Source of the DNA: a bacterium
GTDB taxonomy: Bacteria > Actinomycetota > Acidimicrobiia > Acidimicrobiales > Bin134
Length of the DNA stretch: 64,000 nt
Assembly (NCBI GenBank): GCA_026705465.1
Contig: JAPPAP010000001.1
Location: forward strand, 1-64,000
Direction of reading: 5' to 3'
Positions 8,535-16,709 of the stretch are shown here, in pieces (position 1 is the first letter of the stretch; every line of letters begins with the position of its first letter). The position numbers and the translations under genes were made by a program. The notes under the pieces are model-generated. The model was not told the DNA's origin. It worked only from the letters and a program-made list of their open reading frames with translations, and ran no database searches.

Positions 8535-9419
8535 TCAGCCGTGGATGAGGGCGTGGCGCCAGGTGGCGGTGGTCTCCACCTGGTTGAAGGTGAAGATGTG
8601 GAGGCCGTTGATGCCCAATGGGCTCAGCTGGCTGCTGAGGGCCTCGAGCAGCTCGGAGGGGTCGTGGGCTGAGGAGCCCAGCAGCTTGGCCATTGAGCGG
8701 CGGTTCTTGTGGAGATAGCGCAATGATTGGCCGACTCCGAGGCGGGCGCCGATGGTGAGCAGCTTGGCCCGCTCCACCGCGCCAGGGATGCCCAGGTGTA
8801 CCGGAAGGGTCAGCCCGTCGCCCCGCTCGGCCTTGAGCCAGGCGATGATCTGGGCCGGGTCGAAGCACATCTGGGTGCTGCAATAGCCCCGCAGACCGGC
8901 CTCGGCCAGCAAACCCTGCTTGGCGAACAGGGCGTGGCGGCGCTCATCCTCGCCGATGAGGGGATGGCCGTCGGGATAGGCCGCCACTCCCACCGTGTCG
9001 AGGCCGTGGTCGTACTCAAACAGGTCCCGCATGAAGGTGTGGGCGTCGTGGTAGGGGCCCGGCTCGGTGGCATCCCCGCCGATGACGAAGGCGGTGGTCA
9101 CCCCGACGTACTTGGCCCACTCGGCCAGGTCCTTTACTTGGCCGCGGTCCCTTATCAAGCGGGCCGAGAAATGGGGGATGGCGTGATGCCCTCGGTTGAC
9201 CAGCTCTTCGGCCAGCTCCAGCGTGGCCGCCTGGCCTTTTGCCGCCGATGCGGTGATCGATACCCGTGACTTCGGGGGCAGTGCATCAATGGCCTCCGAA
9301 GCGCTGTTCAGGGGGATGATCTCGAAAGCCGAGTTGCGAATAAGCTCCTGGACATCAGGATTCGGTCCGGCCGGTTGCGGCTCTTCCCACCGCGATAGAC
9401 TGGCCGAGTCGTTCCGCAT
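8535..9419 (-). CDS. Methylenetetrahydrofolate reductase (MetF-like)
   Basis: 294 residues from the ATG at 9419. The FAD barrel of MetF is recognisable: SRVSITASAAKG near the start, HAIPHFSARLIRDRGQ, AFVIGGDATEPGPYHDA, then GYCSTQMCFDPAQIIAWL and LPVHLGIPGAVERAKLL. In its usual direction the enzyme makes methyl-THF. Next to a corrinoid demethylation operon and a folate-dependent dehydrogenase it more likely oxidises methyl-THF to methylene-THF (inference). Its start codon lies inside the first of two tandem palindromes proposed as IclR operators, so its expression is probably tied to the same regulator. An upstream ATG at 9455 is possible but would add hydrophobic residues unlike the family. 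Confidence 0.88.
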   Translation of the reverse strand: MRNDSASLSRWEEPQPAGPNPDVQELIRNSAFEIIPLNSASEAIDALPPKSRVSITASAAKGQAATLELAEELVNRGHHAIPHFSARLIRDRGQVKDLAEWAKYVGVTTAFVIGGDATEPGPYHDAHTFMRDLFEYDHGLDTVGVAAYPDGHPLIGEDERRHALFAKQGLLAEAGLRGYCSTQMCFDPAQIIAWLKAERGDGLTLPVHLGIPGAVERAKLLTIGARLGVGQSLRYLHKNRRSMAKLLGSSAHDPSELLEALSSQLSPLGINGLHIFTFNQVETTATWRHALIHG

Positions 9420-9445
9420 GACGGAACTGTACCATAATACGGACC
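9411..9445 (+). promoter_or_regulatory. Tandem 17-bp palindromes, predicted IclR-type operator (copy A)
   Basis: Two 17-nt sites separated by one base: GTTCCGCATGACGGAAC at 9411-9427, a perfect 6-5-6 inverted repeat, and GTACCATAATACGGACC at 9429-9445, imperfect. The pair sits between the divergent methylene-THF reductase and dimethylglycine dehydrogenase genes, 70 bp before the latter's ATG and overlapping the former's start codon. The same arrangement, same 18-nt pitch and same orientation relative to the gene occurs at 21375-21409 and, more weakly, 14671-14705. Confidence 0.65.
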
Positions 9446-9515
9446 AGAAGTGCAATACTTGCAGGCAGCACGACCTGTTAAGGAAGCGAGTTGGGCATTA
9501 TGACGGAGGCAGGAC

Positions 9516-12047
9516 ATGGCTGAGGTTCCCGAAAAGGCCAAGTGCGTGGTCATCGGCGCGGGAATCGTGGGCAACTGCCTGGTCGGACACTTGACCAAGC
9601 TGGGCTGGACCGATCTGGTGCTATTGGACAAGGGCCCGCTGCCCAACCCCGGCGGTTCCACCGGCCACGCCTCTAACTTCATCTTCCCGGTGGACCACAA
9701 CAAGGAGATGTGCCTGCTGGGGGAGCAGAGCGCCAACCAATACCGCGATCTGGGCCTGTCGGTGGACTCCGGCGGCATCGAGGTGGCCCGCACCCAAGAG
9801 CGGGTTGACGAGCTCAAGCGGCGCATGACCTCGGCCACCGCTTGGGGAATCGAGGCCCACCTGCTCACCCCCGAAGAGGTCAAGGAACTGGTGCCGTTCG
9901 TCAATACCGACATCGTGCTGGAGGGTTTCTACTGCCCCACGGTCTCGGTGGTGGACTCGCTGGAGACCGGTACCCAGATGCGCAACGTGGCGGTGAACGG
10001 GGGCTGCCATGTGGCGGCCAACACCGAGGTGCTCGACATCATCACCGAAGACGGCCCCAACCCCGGCGACCGCACGGTCAAAGCGGTGGTCACCGACAAG
10101 GGCACCATCGAGACCGAGTATGTGGTGATCGCCTGCGGCGTGTGGTCGAACCGGGTGGCCAACATGGCCGACGCCTACATCCCGCTGGTGCCAGCGGTGC
10201 ATCAGATGGCAGACGTCGGCCCCCTCGACATCCTGGCCGAGACCAACAACGAGATCGGTTACCCCATCGTCCGGGACATGGACACCTTCTGCTACGAGCG
10301 CCAGTCGGCCGGGTCGATGGAGGTGGGGTCGTACGCCCACCGTCCCATCTTCCACCACCCCGACGAAATCCCCTCCAACGAGGAATCCGCCCTTTCGCCC
10401 ACCGAGATGCCGTTCACCCCTGACGACTTCGACGAGCAGATGGAGCAGGCCATCGAGCTGATGGACATGCTGGGCGACGCCGAGATCAAGTACGCCATCA
10501 ACGGCCTGCTGTCGCTGACCCCCGATGCCATGCCGTGCCTGGGGGAGCTGCCCGAGGTCCGCAACCTGTGGTCGGCCGCGGCCATTTGGGTGAAGGAGGG
10601 CCCGGGCATGGCCCAGGTGGTGGCCGAGTGGATGACCTTCGGCTATCCCCGGGTGATCGACGTCCACGGCGCCGATGTGTCCCGCTTCTATCCCGAGGAG
10701 CGGGGCGACGACCACATCTGGGCCCGATCGGCGGAGCACTTCAACAAGACCTACGGCATCGTCCACCCCCAAGAGCAATGGGAGAGCCGCCGCAACCTGC
10801 GGGTGAGCCCCTACTTCTCCCGCCAGCAGGATCTGGGCGCCGACTTCTTCCAGGCCCGCACCTGGGAGCGGCCCCAGTGGTTCGAGTCCAATGCCGACCT
10901 GGTCGACCGCTACGAGGTAGAGGGCCGGGAGGTGGAGTGGGATGCCCGGTGGTGGAGCCCGATCACTGTGGCCGAGCACCTCAACCTGCGGGAGAACTGC
11001 GGGATGGTCGACCTGAGCGCTTTCCAAATCTTCGAGCTGACTGGGCCCGGCGCGGTGGCCTATGCCGACTACCTGGCGGTGAACAAGGTGGACGTGCCGG
11101 TGGGCCGCTCCATCTACACCCCGTGGCTGACCCCCGACGGCGGGTTCCACTCCGATCTGACCATGATGCGGATGGGAGAGGAGCGGGTGCGCATCGTGAC
11201 CGGCGTGTTCGACGGCGGCCGCGACGAGTTCTGGGCCCGCCGCCATATGCCTGTCGACGGCTCGGTGAGTTTCGCCAACATCACCGACCAGATCACCACC
11301 CTCGGGGTGTGGGGGCCTAACGCCCCCCATGTGATCGGGGCGCTGACCAGCCAAGACCTCAGCCAGGAGGGCTCACCCTACGGCTCGCTGGTGGACGTGG
11401 AGTTGAACTGCGGTGGTCGCACTATTGAGGCTGTGCTGTTCCGCATCTCCTATGTGGGAGACACCGGCTGGGAGATCTACGCCGCCTGGGATGACGGCCC
11501 GGTGCTGTGGGATGCCCTCATGGCGCTGGGGGCCGACTACGGGCTGCGCCCCACCGGAGGCGGGGTGTACGGCACGTCGGGACGGCTGGAGAAGGGCTAC
11601 CGGCTCATGGGAGCCGAGCTGGAGAGCGAGTACAACCCGCTGGAGGCCGGCCTGGCCCGGCCCAAGGTGAAGGCAGCGCCGTTCATCGGCAAGGAGCGGT
11701 ACCTGGCCGCCCGGGAGATGGGCGACCCCGAGGTATCGATGTGTGTGCTCACCGTGGAGGACCTGACCGACAGCCAGGGCCGCAAGCGCTACATGCAGGG
11801 GGGCAACGAGCCGATCCTGACCCAGGACGGCCAGCGGATCACCGACTCCCACGGGCGGGTGTCGCGGGTGACTACCGCAGGGCCGGGACCGTCGGTGGAC
11901 AGGCACTTGCTGATGGCCTATCTCCCCGCCGAGTTGGCCCAGCCGGGCACCGACCTCCAGGTGATGTACATGAACGAGCTGTTCCCGGTGAAGGTGGCCG
12001 GCACCGGCGCGGTGTTCGATCCTGACGACTCCCGTCTAAGGAGCTGA
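9516..12047 (+). CDS. Dimethylglycine/sarcosine dehydrogenase-type flavoprotein fused to a GcvT folate domain
   Basis: 843 residues, the length of DMGDH/SARDH enzymes. The N-terminal FAD-binding domain has GAGIVG at residues 14-19 and GGSTGHAS, where His51 is in the position that covalently binds FAD in this family. The C-terminal half (from about residue 430) is an aminomethyltransferase (GcvT) domain, with GDTGWEIYA and RLEKGYRLMGAELE near the end. The reaction is N-demethylation of dimethylglycine or sarcosine, giving methylene-THF and reduced ETF. An SD-like GGAGG lies 10 nt before the ATG. EtfB follows 4 bp after the stop, fitting the electron path. Specificity for dimethylglycine rather than sarcosine is inferred from context. 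Confidence 0.9.
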   Translation: MAEVPEKAKCVVIGAGIVGNCLVGHLTKLGWTDLVLLDKGPLPNPGGSTGHASNFIFPVDHNKEMCLLGEQSANQYRDLGLSVDSGGIEVARTQERVDELKRRMTSATAWGIEAHLLTPEEVKELVPFVNTDIVLEGFYCPTVSVVDSLETGTQMRNVAVNGGCHVAANTEVLDIITEDGPNPGDRTVKAVVTDKGTIETEYVVIACGVWSNRVANMADAYIPLVPAVHQMADVGPLDILAETNNEIGYPIVRDMDTFCYERQSAGSMEVGSYAHRPIFHHPDEIPSNEESALSPTEMPFTPDDFDEQMEQAIELMDMLGDAEIKYAINGLLSLTPDAMPCLGELPEVRNLWSAAAIWVKEGPGMAQVVAEWMTFGYPRVIDVHGADVSRFYPEERGDDHIWARSAEHFNKTYGIVHPQEQWESRRNLRVSPYFSRQQDLGADFFQARTWERPQWFESNADLVDRYEVEGREVEWDARWWSPITVAEHLNLRENCGMVDLSAFQIFELTGPGAVAYADYLAVNKVDVPVGRSIYTPWLTPDGGFHSDLTMMRMGEERVRIVTGVFDGGRDEFWARRHMPVDGSVSFANITDQITTLGVWGPNAPHVIGALTSQDLSQEGSPYGSLVDVELNCGGRTIEAVLFRISYVGDTGWEIYAAWDDGPVLWDALMALGADYGLRPTGGGVYGTSGRLEKGYRLMGAELESEYNPLEAGLARPKVKAAPFIGKERYLAAREMGDPEVSMCVLTVEDLTDSQGRKRYMQGGNEPILTQDGQRITDSHGRVSRVTTAGPGPSVDRHLLMAYLPAELAQPGTDLQVMYMNELFPVKVAGTGAVFDPDDSRLRS

Positions 12048-12051
12048 TGCC

Positions 12052-12828
12052 ATGAGGATCTTGTGCTGCGTGAAGCGCGTGGCGGCGCCGGGGGCCAAGA
12101 TCAACGTGACCGCTGACGGTCTGGCGGTAGACGCCTCCCACTTGGGCTTCGCCACCAGCCCTCACGAAGAGTGCGGCGTAGAAGAAGCAGTGCGGCTCAC
12201 CGAGCGCCACGGCGGCGAGGTGACGGTGCTGACGCTCGGACCCCCGGAAGCGGCCGAGCAGCTGCGCTATGCCGCTTCGGTGGGAGCCCACCACGGCGTG
12301 CTGGTAGCCACCGACGGCTCGGCCTGGGACCCCCAGCGCACCGCCGCTGCGCTTACCGAGGCCATCCGGGACTTGGAGGCCGCCGACGGCCCGTTCGACC
12401 TGCTGGTATTCGGCAACGAGTCGGCCGACTCCGGGGGCTTTCAGGTTGGAGTCCGGGTGGCCTACGCCCTGGGCCGTCCCATCGTCAACGGCATCAAGGG
12501 CATTGAGGCGGATCTTGAGACCGATGGCGGCGTGGTTCGGGCCCGCCGGGAGATCGACGGCGGGTTTGAGGTGTACGAGTTGCCCATGCCTGCGGCCGTC
12601 GGGGTCAAAGAGGGCATCAACCTGCCCCGATATCCGACCATGCGGGGCCGGCTGGCGTCCAAGAAGTTAGAGATCGCCGAGTTGAGCTCTGAGGCCCAGC
12701 CTGGCGGGCAGTCGCTGGTGCGGCTGCACCGGCCTCGGGAGACGGTGACCGAGACGGAGATTTTGGGCAACGGCCCCGAGGCCGCGGCCGCAGTGGTGGA
12801 CGTGTTGGCCGACTTAGGGGTGCTGTGA
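12052..12828 (+). CDS. etfB: Electron transfer flavoprotein beta subunit
   Basis: 258 residues. The ETF-beta start is clear (MRILCCVKRVAAPGAKINV), as are the conserved SPHEECGVEEAVRL, FGNESADSGGFQVG and the family signature near 180-215 (GFEVYELPMPAAVGVKEGINLPRY read by eye in two parts). The subunit binds AMP and forms the ETF heterodimer with EtfA, accepting electrons from the dehydrogenase encoded 4 bp upstream and passing them to ETF:quinone oxidoreductase. EtfA starts 60 bp downstream. The acyl-CoA dehydrogenases in the window could also use it. Confidence 0.95.
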   Translation: MRILCCVKRVAAPGAKINVTADGLAVDASHLGFATSPHEECGVEEAVRLTERHGGEVTVLTLGPPEAAEQLRYAASVGAHHGVLVATDGSAWDPQRTAAALTEAIRDLEAADGPFDLLVFGNESADSGGFQVGVRVAYALGRPIVNGIKGIEADLETDGGVVRARREIDGGFEVYELPMPAAVGVKEGINLPRYPTMRGRLASKKLEIAELSSEAQPGGQSLVRLHRPRETVTETEILGNGPEAAAAVVDVLADLGVL

Positions 12829-12888
12829 GATGGCGGCTCAAGAAGTAGTTGTGATGGCCGGGGTGCGTGAAGAGCTGGGAGTGCTGTG

Positions 12889-13866
12889 ATGCTTCTCGTG
12901 GTGTTGGAGCACGACCGGGGGGCAATGGACGAGGCCGCCCGGGAGGCGCTGACCTTCGGGCGCGATCTGGCTGCCCAGATGGGAGCGCCGCTGCACGCTG
13001 CGCTGATCGGCGCCGACGACGCCGATCTGGTGGCCGAAGCCGGTGCCTTCGGGGCGGAGGCGGTCTACACCGTGGTCAGCGACGTGCTGGCCGACTTCGG
13101 CCCTGAGGCGTGGGGAGAGGCGGCGGCCGAGTTGATTCGACGGCTGGAACCGGGAGCGGTGCTGGCCGGGGGCAGCGAACGGGGCAACGAGATCATGGCC
13201 CAGGTGGCTGCCCGCCTCGACTTGCCGATGGTGGCCAACTGCATCGAAGTCCAGCCTGACAGCGGTGCGGGGGAGTGGACGATGACCCGCCAGCAATGGG
13301 GCGGCTCGTTGCTAGAAGATGCCAGGTTGGCATCGGAGCGGCCGCTATTGACCACTGGCTTGCACACGATGGCTGCCGAGCCGGCCCCGTCGGCAGTCGA
13401 ACCAGTTGCCGAGGCGGTGGACATCGATCTCGACCCGTCGCTGGCCCGCACCGTGGTGAAAGACCGGGTGGTATTGGAGGCCGGGGTCACCCTGTCGACC
13501 GCGCCGGTGGTGATCGGCGGCGGCCGGGGGGTGGGCTCGCCGGAGGCGTTCGCCCCGCTGGAGGAATTGGCGGCGATGCTGGGCGGCCGGGTGGGTTGCA
13601 GCCGGGCGGTGACCAACAACGGCTGGCGCCCCCACTCCGATCAGGTAGGCCAGACCGGCACCCGTATCACTCCTGAGATCTACATCGCCTCGGGCATCTC
13701 CGGTGCCATTCAGCACTGGGTGGGGGCCAAGGCCAGCAAGCACATCCTGGCCATCAACATCGACCCCGAGGCCAACATGGTGGTCAAAGCCGACTGGGCC
13801 GTCATCGCCGACCTCCACGAGGTCATCCCCGCCATCGCCGAGGAGATCAAGCGCCGCCGAGCCTGA
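12889..13866 (+). CDS. etfA: Electron transfer flavoprotein alpha subunit
   Basis: 325 residues from the ATG at 12889; the preceding in-frame GTG at 12886 is an alternative, and GGGAG upstream suits either. The C-terminal FAD domain is diagnostic: GGGRGVGSPEAF, SRAVTNNGWRP, QVGQTGTRITPEIYIASGIS, GAIQHWVGAKASKHILAIN and DPEANMVVKADWAV. The N-terminal half is the less conserved ETF fold. It completes the electron-transfer pair for the dimethylglycine dehydrogenase-type enzyme. It converges on the IclR gene with a 50-bp gap; I see no strong terminator there. Confidence 0.95.
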   Translation: MLLVVLEHDRGAMDEAAREALTFGRDLAAQMGAPLHAALIGADDADLVAEAGAFGAEAVYTVVSDVLADFGPEAWGEAAAELIRRLEPGAVLAGGSERGNEIMAQVAARLDLPMVANCIEVQPDSGAGEWTMTRQQWGGSLLEDARLASERPLLTTGLHTMAAEPAPSAVEPVAEAVDIDLDPSLARTVVKDRVVLEAGVTLSTAPVVIGGGRGVGSPEAFAPLEELAAMLGGRVGCSRAVTNNGWRPHSDQVGQTGTRITPEIYIASGISGAIQHWVGAKASKHILAINIDPEANMVVKADWAVIADLHEVIPAIAEEIKRRRA

Positions 13867-13916
13867 CTTCTGCTGGGGCCGGTTAGCTCAGCGGCCCTTG
13901 TCGTTGAGGATGGCAG

Positions 13917-14660
13917 TCAGACCGAGAGCTGGGCGGCGAGGCGGTTGGCGGCGGCCGCCACAGCGAGGCCGTGGTCGTGGGCCAAGTCGGGATCGGGGAA
14001 CCGGTAGGCCGGTCCGTGGACGTGGAGGGCGGCGAGCGGTTGTCCGTCCGTGTCGAGCACGGGAGCGGCCACCGAGTTCAGGTCCTCCACAAACTCTTCA
14101 TAAACCCAGGCATATCCCAGACTGCGGATCTGGATCAGGCGGTCTCGTATCACGTCGGGATCGACAACGGTCCACTGGGTGCAGACCTCAAGCGGTTGGG
14201 CGAGGAATTCATCCTGCTCATCAGCAGGGAGGTGGGCCAGCATGACCAGCCCCGCGGCCACGACATGGATCGGGGTGTACTCGCCGGTCCAGTCCCGGAT
14301 TTGGATGTCGGAGGAGATCTTGGTTTGGTCCAGATAGTGGGCCCGACCGTTGTCGATGATCGACAGGCCGGCCGCCTCCCCCGTCGCTTCGGTCAGCTCC
14401 AATAGGTGGGGGCGGGCGGCGGTGATGAGGTTGCGGCCCGCGGGGACTGCGCCGGCGATGTCGATCAGGCCGTCTCCGATTCGATAGGCCCCTCCAGCCT
14501 CGACCTGCGCCACTGCGCCCTCAGACTCCAGCGCTGATAGCAACCGGGCCACGGTGCTTTTGGGCAGGTCCACTTGGTCGGCGAGCTCGGTTACCCCCAA
14601 TGGCCCCTGGGCCAGGGCTCGCAGCAGCAAGAACGCCCGCTCAACCGACTGCACCGCCAT
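13917..14660 (-). CDS. IclR-family transcriptional regulator
   Basis: 247 residues. The N-terminal winged helix-turn-helix is SVERAFLLLRAL then GVTELADQVDLPKSTVARLLSALE, the standard IclR helix layout. The C-terminal ligand-binding domain shows HYLDQTKISSDIQIRDW, HVVAAGLVMLAHLP and a final LAALHVHGPAYRF with IclR-like spacing. IclR proteins bind palindromic operators as dimers of dimers and respond to small aromatic or aliphatic effectors. A palindrome pair at 14671-14705 lies 10 bp upstream of the start codon and matches those at the dimethylglycine dehydrogenase and corrinoid-operon promoters. This suggests autoregulation plus control of both operons; the effector may be a betaine or its product (inference). 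Confidence 0.9.
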   Translation of the reverse strand: MAVQSVERAFLLLRALAQGPLGVTELADQVDLPKSTVARLLSALESEGAVAQVEAGGAYRIGDGLIDIAGAVPAGRNLITAARPHLLELTEATGEAAGLSIIDNGRAHYLDQTKISSDIQIRDWTGEYTPIHVVAAGLVMLAHLPADEQDEFLAQPLEVCTQWTVVDPDVIRDRLIQIRSLGYAWVYEEFVEDLNSVAAPVLDTDGQPLAALHVHGPAYRFPDPDLAHDHGLAVAAAANRLAAQLSV

Positions 14661-14670
14661 TGCCTCACAC

Positions 14671-14705
14671 TACCCCTGTATCGGAAGCGTTCCACGATAC
14701 GGAAC
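14671..14705 (-). promoter_or_regulatory. Predicted IclR operator (copy B) upstream of the regulator gene
   Basis: Read on the plus strand, the strong site is GTTCCACGATACGGAAC at 14689-14705. A weak second unit, TACCCCTGTATCGGAAG at 14671-14687, keeps only the CGGAA half but at exactly the same 18-nt pitch. The site fills the gap between the GFA gene stop and the IclR start. Relative to iclR, the strong unit is distal and the weak one proximal, as at the other two copies. Confidence 0.6.
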
Positions 14706-14706
14706 G

Positions 14707-15153
14707 CTAATTCTCAAGTATTTCTTGTGGGTCGCGGGGGTGGGTCTCGATGCTGGTGTCGAGCGTGTGGTAGTCGGATGCCTCCTGGGCGTAGATGGCC
14801 AACTCGGTTGACAGTCCGGTGGGGGGATCGAGGGTTCCAGCCCAGATCGCGATGTGGTCCAATTTCTGCTTCGACTCTCCCGGTGGCACCGCGATCACCT
14901 TCCAGAACAGTGAGCTGCCGCACCGCTGGCAGAAGCCATAGGCCACATCGGGCCATTCCTCGGGGTGGTACCACTCCAGCGTGTCGTCGGCGATGAGGCG
15001 AAGATGATCGCGGCGGCAACCGGCGGCGGCGGTGAAGTGCCCGGTCCAGCGCTGGCACCGGTCGCAGTGGCAATTCCACACGTCCCGAACCGGCCCGTCG
15101 ATCACATACCTCACAGCCCCGCACATACACCGCCCGCTCAACTGCTCGGCCAT
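14707..15153 (-). CDS. GFA-family (glutathione-dependent formaldehyde-activating enzyme-like) zinc protein
   Basis: 148 residues. Zinc ligands are visible as CMCG near residue 9-12, NCHCDRCQRW near 29-36 and FCQRCGSSLFW near 79-89, the pattern of the GFA/CENP-V fold. Named members bind S-hydroxymethyl-glutathione, but many homologues have unknown roles. As the last gene of the demethylation operon it may deal with formaldehyde released from folate chemistry (inference). It starts 20 bp after the MttB-family gene ends. Confidence 0.88.
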   Translation of the reverse strand: MAEQLSGRCMCGAVRYVIDGPVRDVWNCHCDRCQRWTGHFTAAAGCRRDHLRLIADDTLEWYHPEEWPDVAYGFCQRCGSSLFWKVIAVPPGESKQKLDHIAIWAGTLDPPTGLSTELAIYAQEASDYHTLDTSIETHPRDPQEILEN

Positions 15154-15173
15154 GGTCTGCTCCTCGGGTCAGG

Positions 15174-16709
15174 TCACCCTTGCTCGTTGGGGATCTCGGC
15201 TTTGCGACGGGCCAGGAAATCTTGCAGCTCGGCGTCGATGGCGTCGTCGATGGGGGGAGGCTGGTAGTCGGCCAGCAGCTCCTTCCAGCGGGTGTTGGCC
15301 CGCTGGGCCGCGGTGAGCGAGCCCTCCTCCGACCACTGCTCGTAGCTGTTGTTGTCGGCTATCTCCGAGCGCCAGAAGGCGGTCTCGAAGTTGGCCAGGG
15401 TGTGGGCGTTGCCCAGGAAGTGGTCGCCATGGGTGTTGGTGCGAAACGCCTCCATAGCCTGACCGTTGTCGCTCAGGTCCACCCCTCGGGCGTGGACTTC
15501 CATGGCGCCGAGTTGGTCGGCGTCCATGATGAGCTTCTCGTAGCCCAGGGTCAGGCCCCCCTCCAGCCATCCGGCGGCGTGGAGCACGAAGTTGACCCCG
15601 GCCTGCACGGTGGGCAACAGGGTTTGGGCCGACTCATAGGCCGCCTGAGCGTCGGGGGCCTTGGACGCGGTGAGCTGACCCCCGGAGCGGAACGGCACCC
15701 CGCAGCGCCGGGCCAGTGCGGCCATGACGAAGATGGCCTGGGCGGCTTCGGGGGTGCCGAAGGTGGGGGCGCCGGTGGCCATCGACATGGATGAGGCGAA
15801 GGTGCCGAAGATGACGGGCGAGCCGGGGCGCACCAGTTGCAGGTAGGCCATGCCCGACAGGGCCTCGGCCAGGGCCTGGGCACACAGGCCGGCCACCGTC
15901 ACCGGCGACATGGCCCCGGCCAGGATGAACGGGCTGATGATGCTGGCCTGGTTGGCCCGGGCGTAGGTCGTGGCCGCGCCCAGCATGGTGGCGTCCCACC
16001 GCATGGGGGAGGAGGCGTTGATCAGCGAGGTCATCACCGTGCGGTCGGCCAGATCGCCGCCGAAGCCGATGCGGGCCAGCTCCACCGAGTCGGCGGCCCG
16101 CTCGGCGCTGGTCACCGAGCCCATGAAGGGCTTGTCGCTGTAGCGGAGGTGGGCATACACCATGTCGAGGTGGCGCACCTCCACCGGCACGTCCACCGGC
16201 TCGCACACCGTGCCCCCGCTGTGGTGCAGGTGGGGGAGGCGGTAGGCCAGCTTCACCACGTTCTCGAAGTCGGCCAGGGTGGCGTAGCGCCGTCCCTGGT
16301 CCAAGTCGGTGATGAACGGTGAGCCATAGTTGGGGACGAACACGGTGGTGTTGCCCCCGATGCTCACGCTGCGCTCGGGGTTGCGGGCGTGCTGGATGTA
16401 GGTGGCCGGGGCGTTCTCGGTCACAATCTGGCGGCACAGCCCCCGGGGGAACCGCACCAGCTCGCCGTCCACGTCGGCACCGGCCTCCCGCCACAGCGCG
16501 AGCGCGTCGGGGTAGTCCTGGAAGGCGACGCCCACCTCGGCCAAGATGGTCTCGGCGTTCTCCTCTATCTGGGCCAGCCCGGCCTCGTCGATGATCTCCA
16601 CCGGCGGCAGGCGCCGCTCCAGCACCGGGGCGGCCAAGACTTGGCTGGCCGCCCGGGCTGCCTGCCGACCGGCACGGCCTCCGCCTCGTCGGCCTTGTCG
16701 CTCGCTCAT
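15174..16709 (-). CDS. MttB-family quaternary amine:corrinoid methyltransferase, non-pyrrolysine
   Basis: 511 residues with the trimethylamine methyltransferase (MttB) fold: AETILAEVGVAFQDYPDALALW near the start (in segments), FVPNYGSPFI, GRRYATLADFENVVKLA, then YLQLVRPGSPVIFGTF and ALARRCGVPFRSGGQL. The frame is uninterrupted, so there is no in-frame TAG for pyrrolysine. This places it with the MtgB/MtpB-like enzymes that demethylate glycine betaine or other quaternary amines. It moves a methyl group from substrate to the Co(I) corrinoid protein encoded at 20635-21336. The start overlaps the RACE gene stop (ATGA). The exact substrate is inferred from the dimethylglycine dehydrogenase in the same predicted regulon. 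Confidence 0.9.
   Translation of the reverse strand: MSERQGRRGGGRAGRQAARAASQVLAAPVLERRLPPVEIIDEAGLAQIEENAETILAEVGVAFQDYPDALALWREAGADVDGELVRFPRGLCRQIVTENAPATYIQHARNPERSVSIGGNTTVFVPNYGSPFITDLDQGRRYATLADFENVVKLAYRLPHLHHSGGTVCEPVDVPVEVRHLDMVYAHLRYSDKPFMGSVTSAERAADSVELARIGFGGDLADRTVMTSLINASSPMRWDATMLGAATTYARANQASIISPFILAGAMSPVTVAGLCAQALAEALSGMAYLQLVRPGSPVIFGTFASSMSMATGAPTFGTPEAAQAIFVMAALARRCGVPFRSGGQLTASKAPDAQAAYESAQTLLPTVQAGVNFVLHAAGWLEGGLTLGYEKLIMDADQLGAMEVHARGVDLSDNGQAMEAFRTNTHGDHFLGNAHTLANFETAFWRSEIADNNSYEQWSEEGSLTAAQRANTRWKELLADYQPPPIDDAIDAELQDFLARRKAEIPNEQG

Noticed and set aside
9621..11354. A 577-codon open frame antisense to the dimethylglycine dehydrogenase-type gene
   Set aside because: It is rich in His, Gly and Val with no domain, and lies exactly opposite a well-conserved gene; high GC makes long antisense frames common here.
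15174..16709. Pyrrolysine-type trimethylamine methyltransferase
   Set aside because: The frame has no internal TAG, and no pylTSBCD genes are seen, so it belongs with the non-pyrrolysine MttB homologues.
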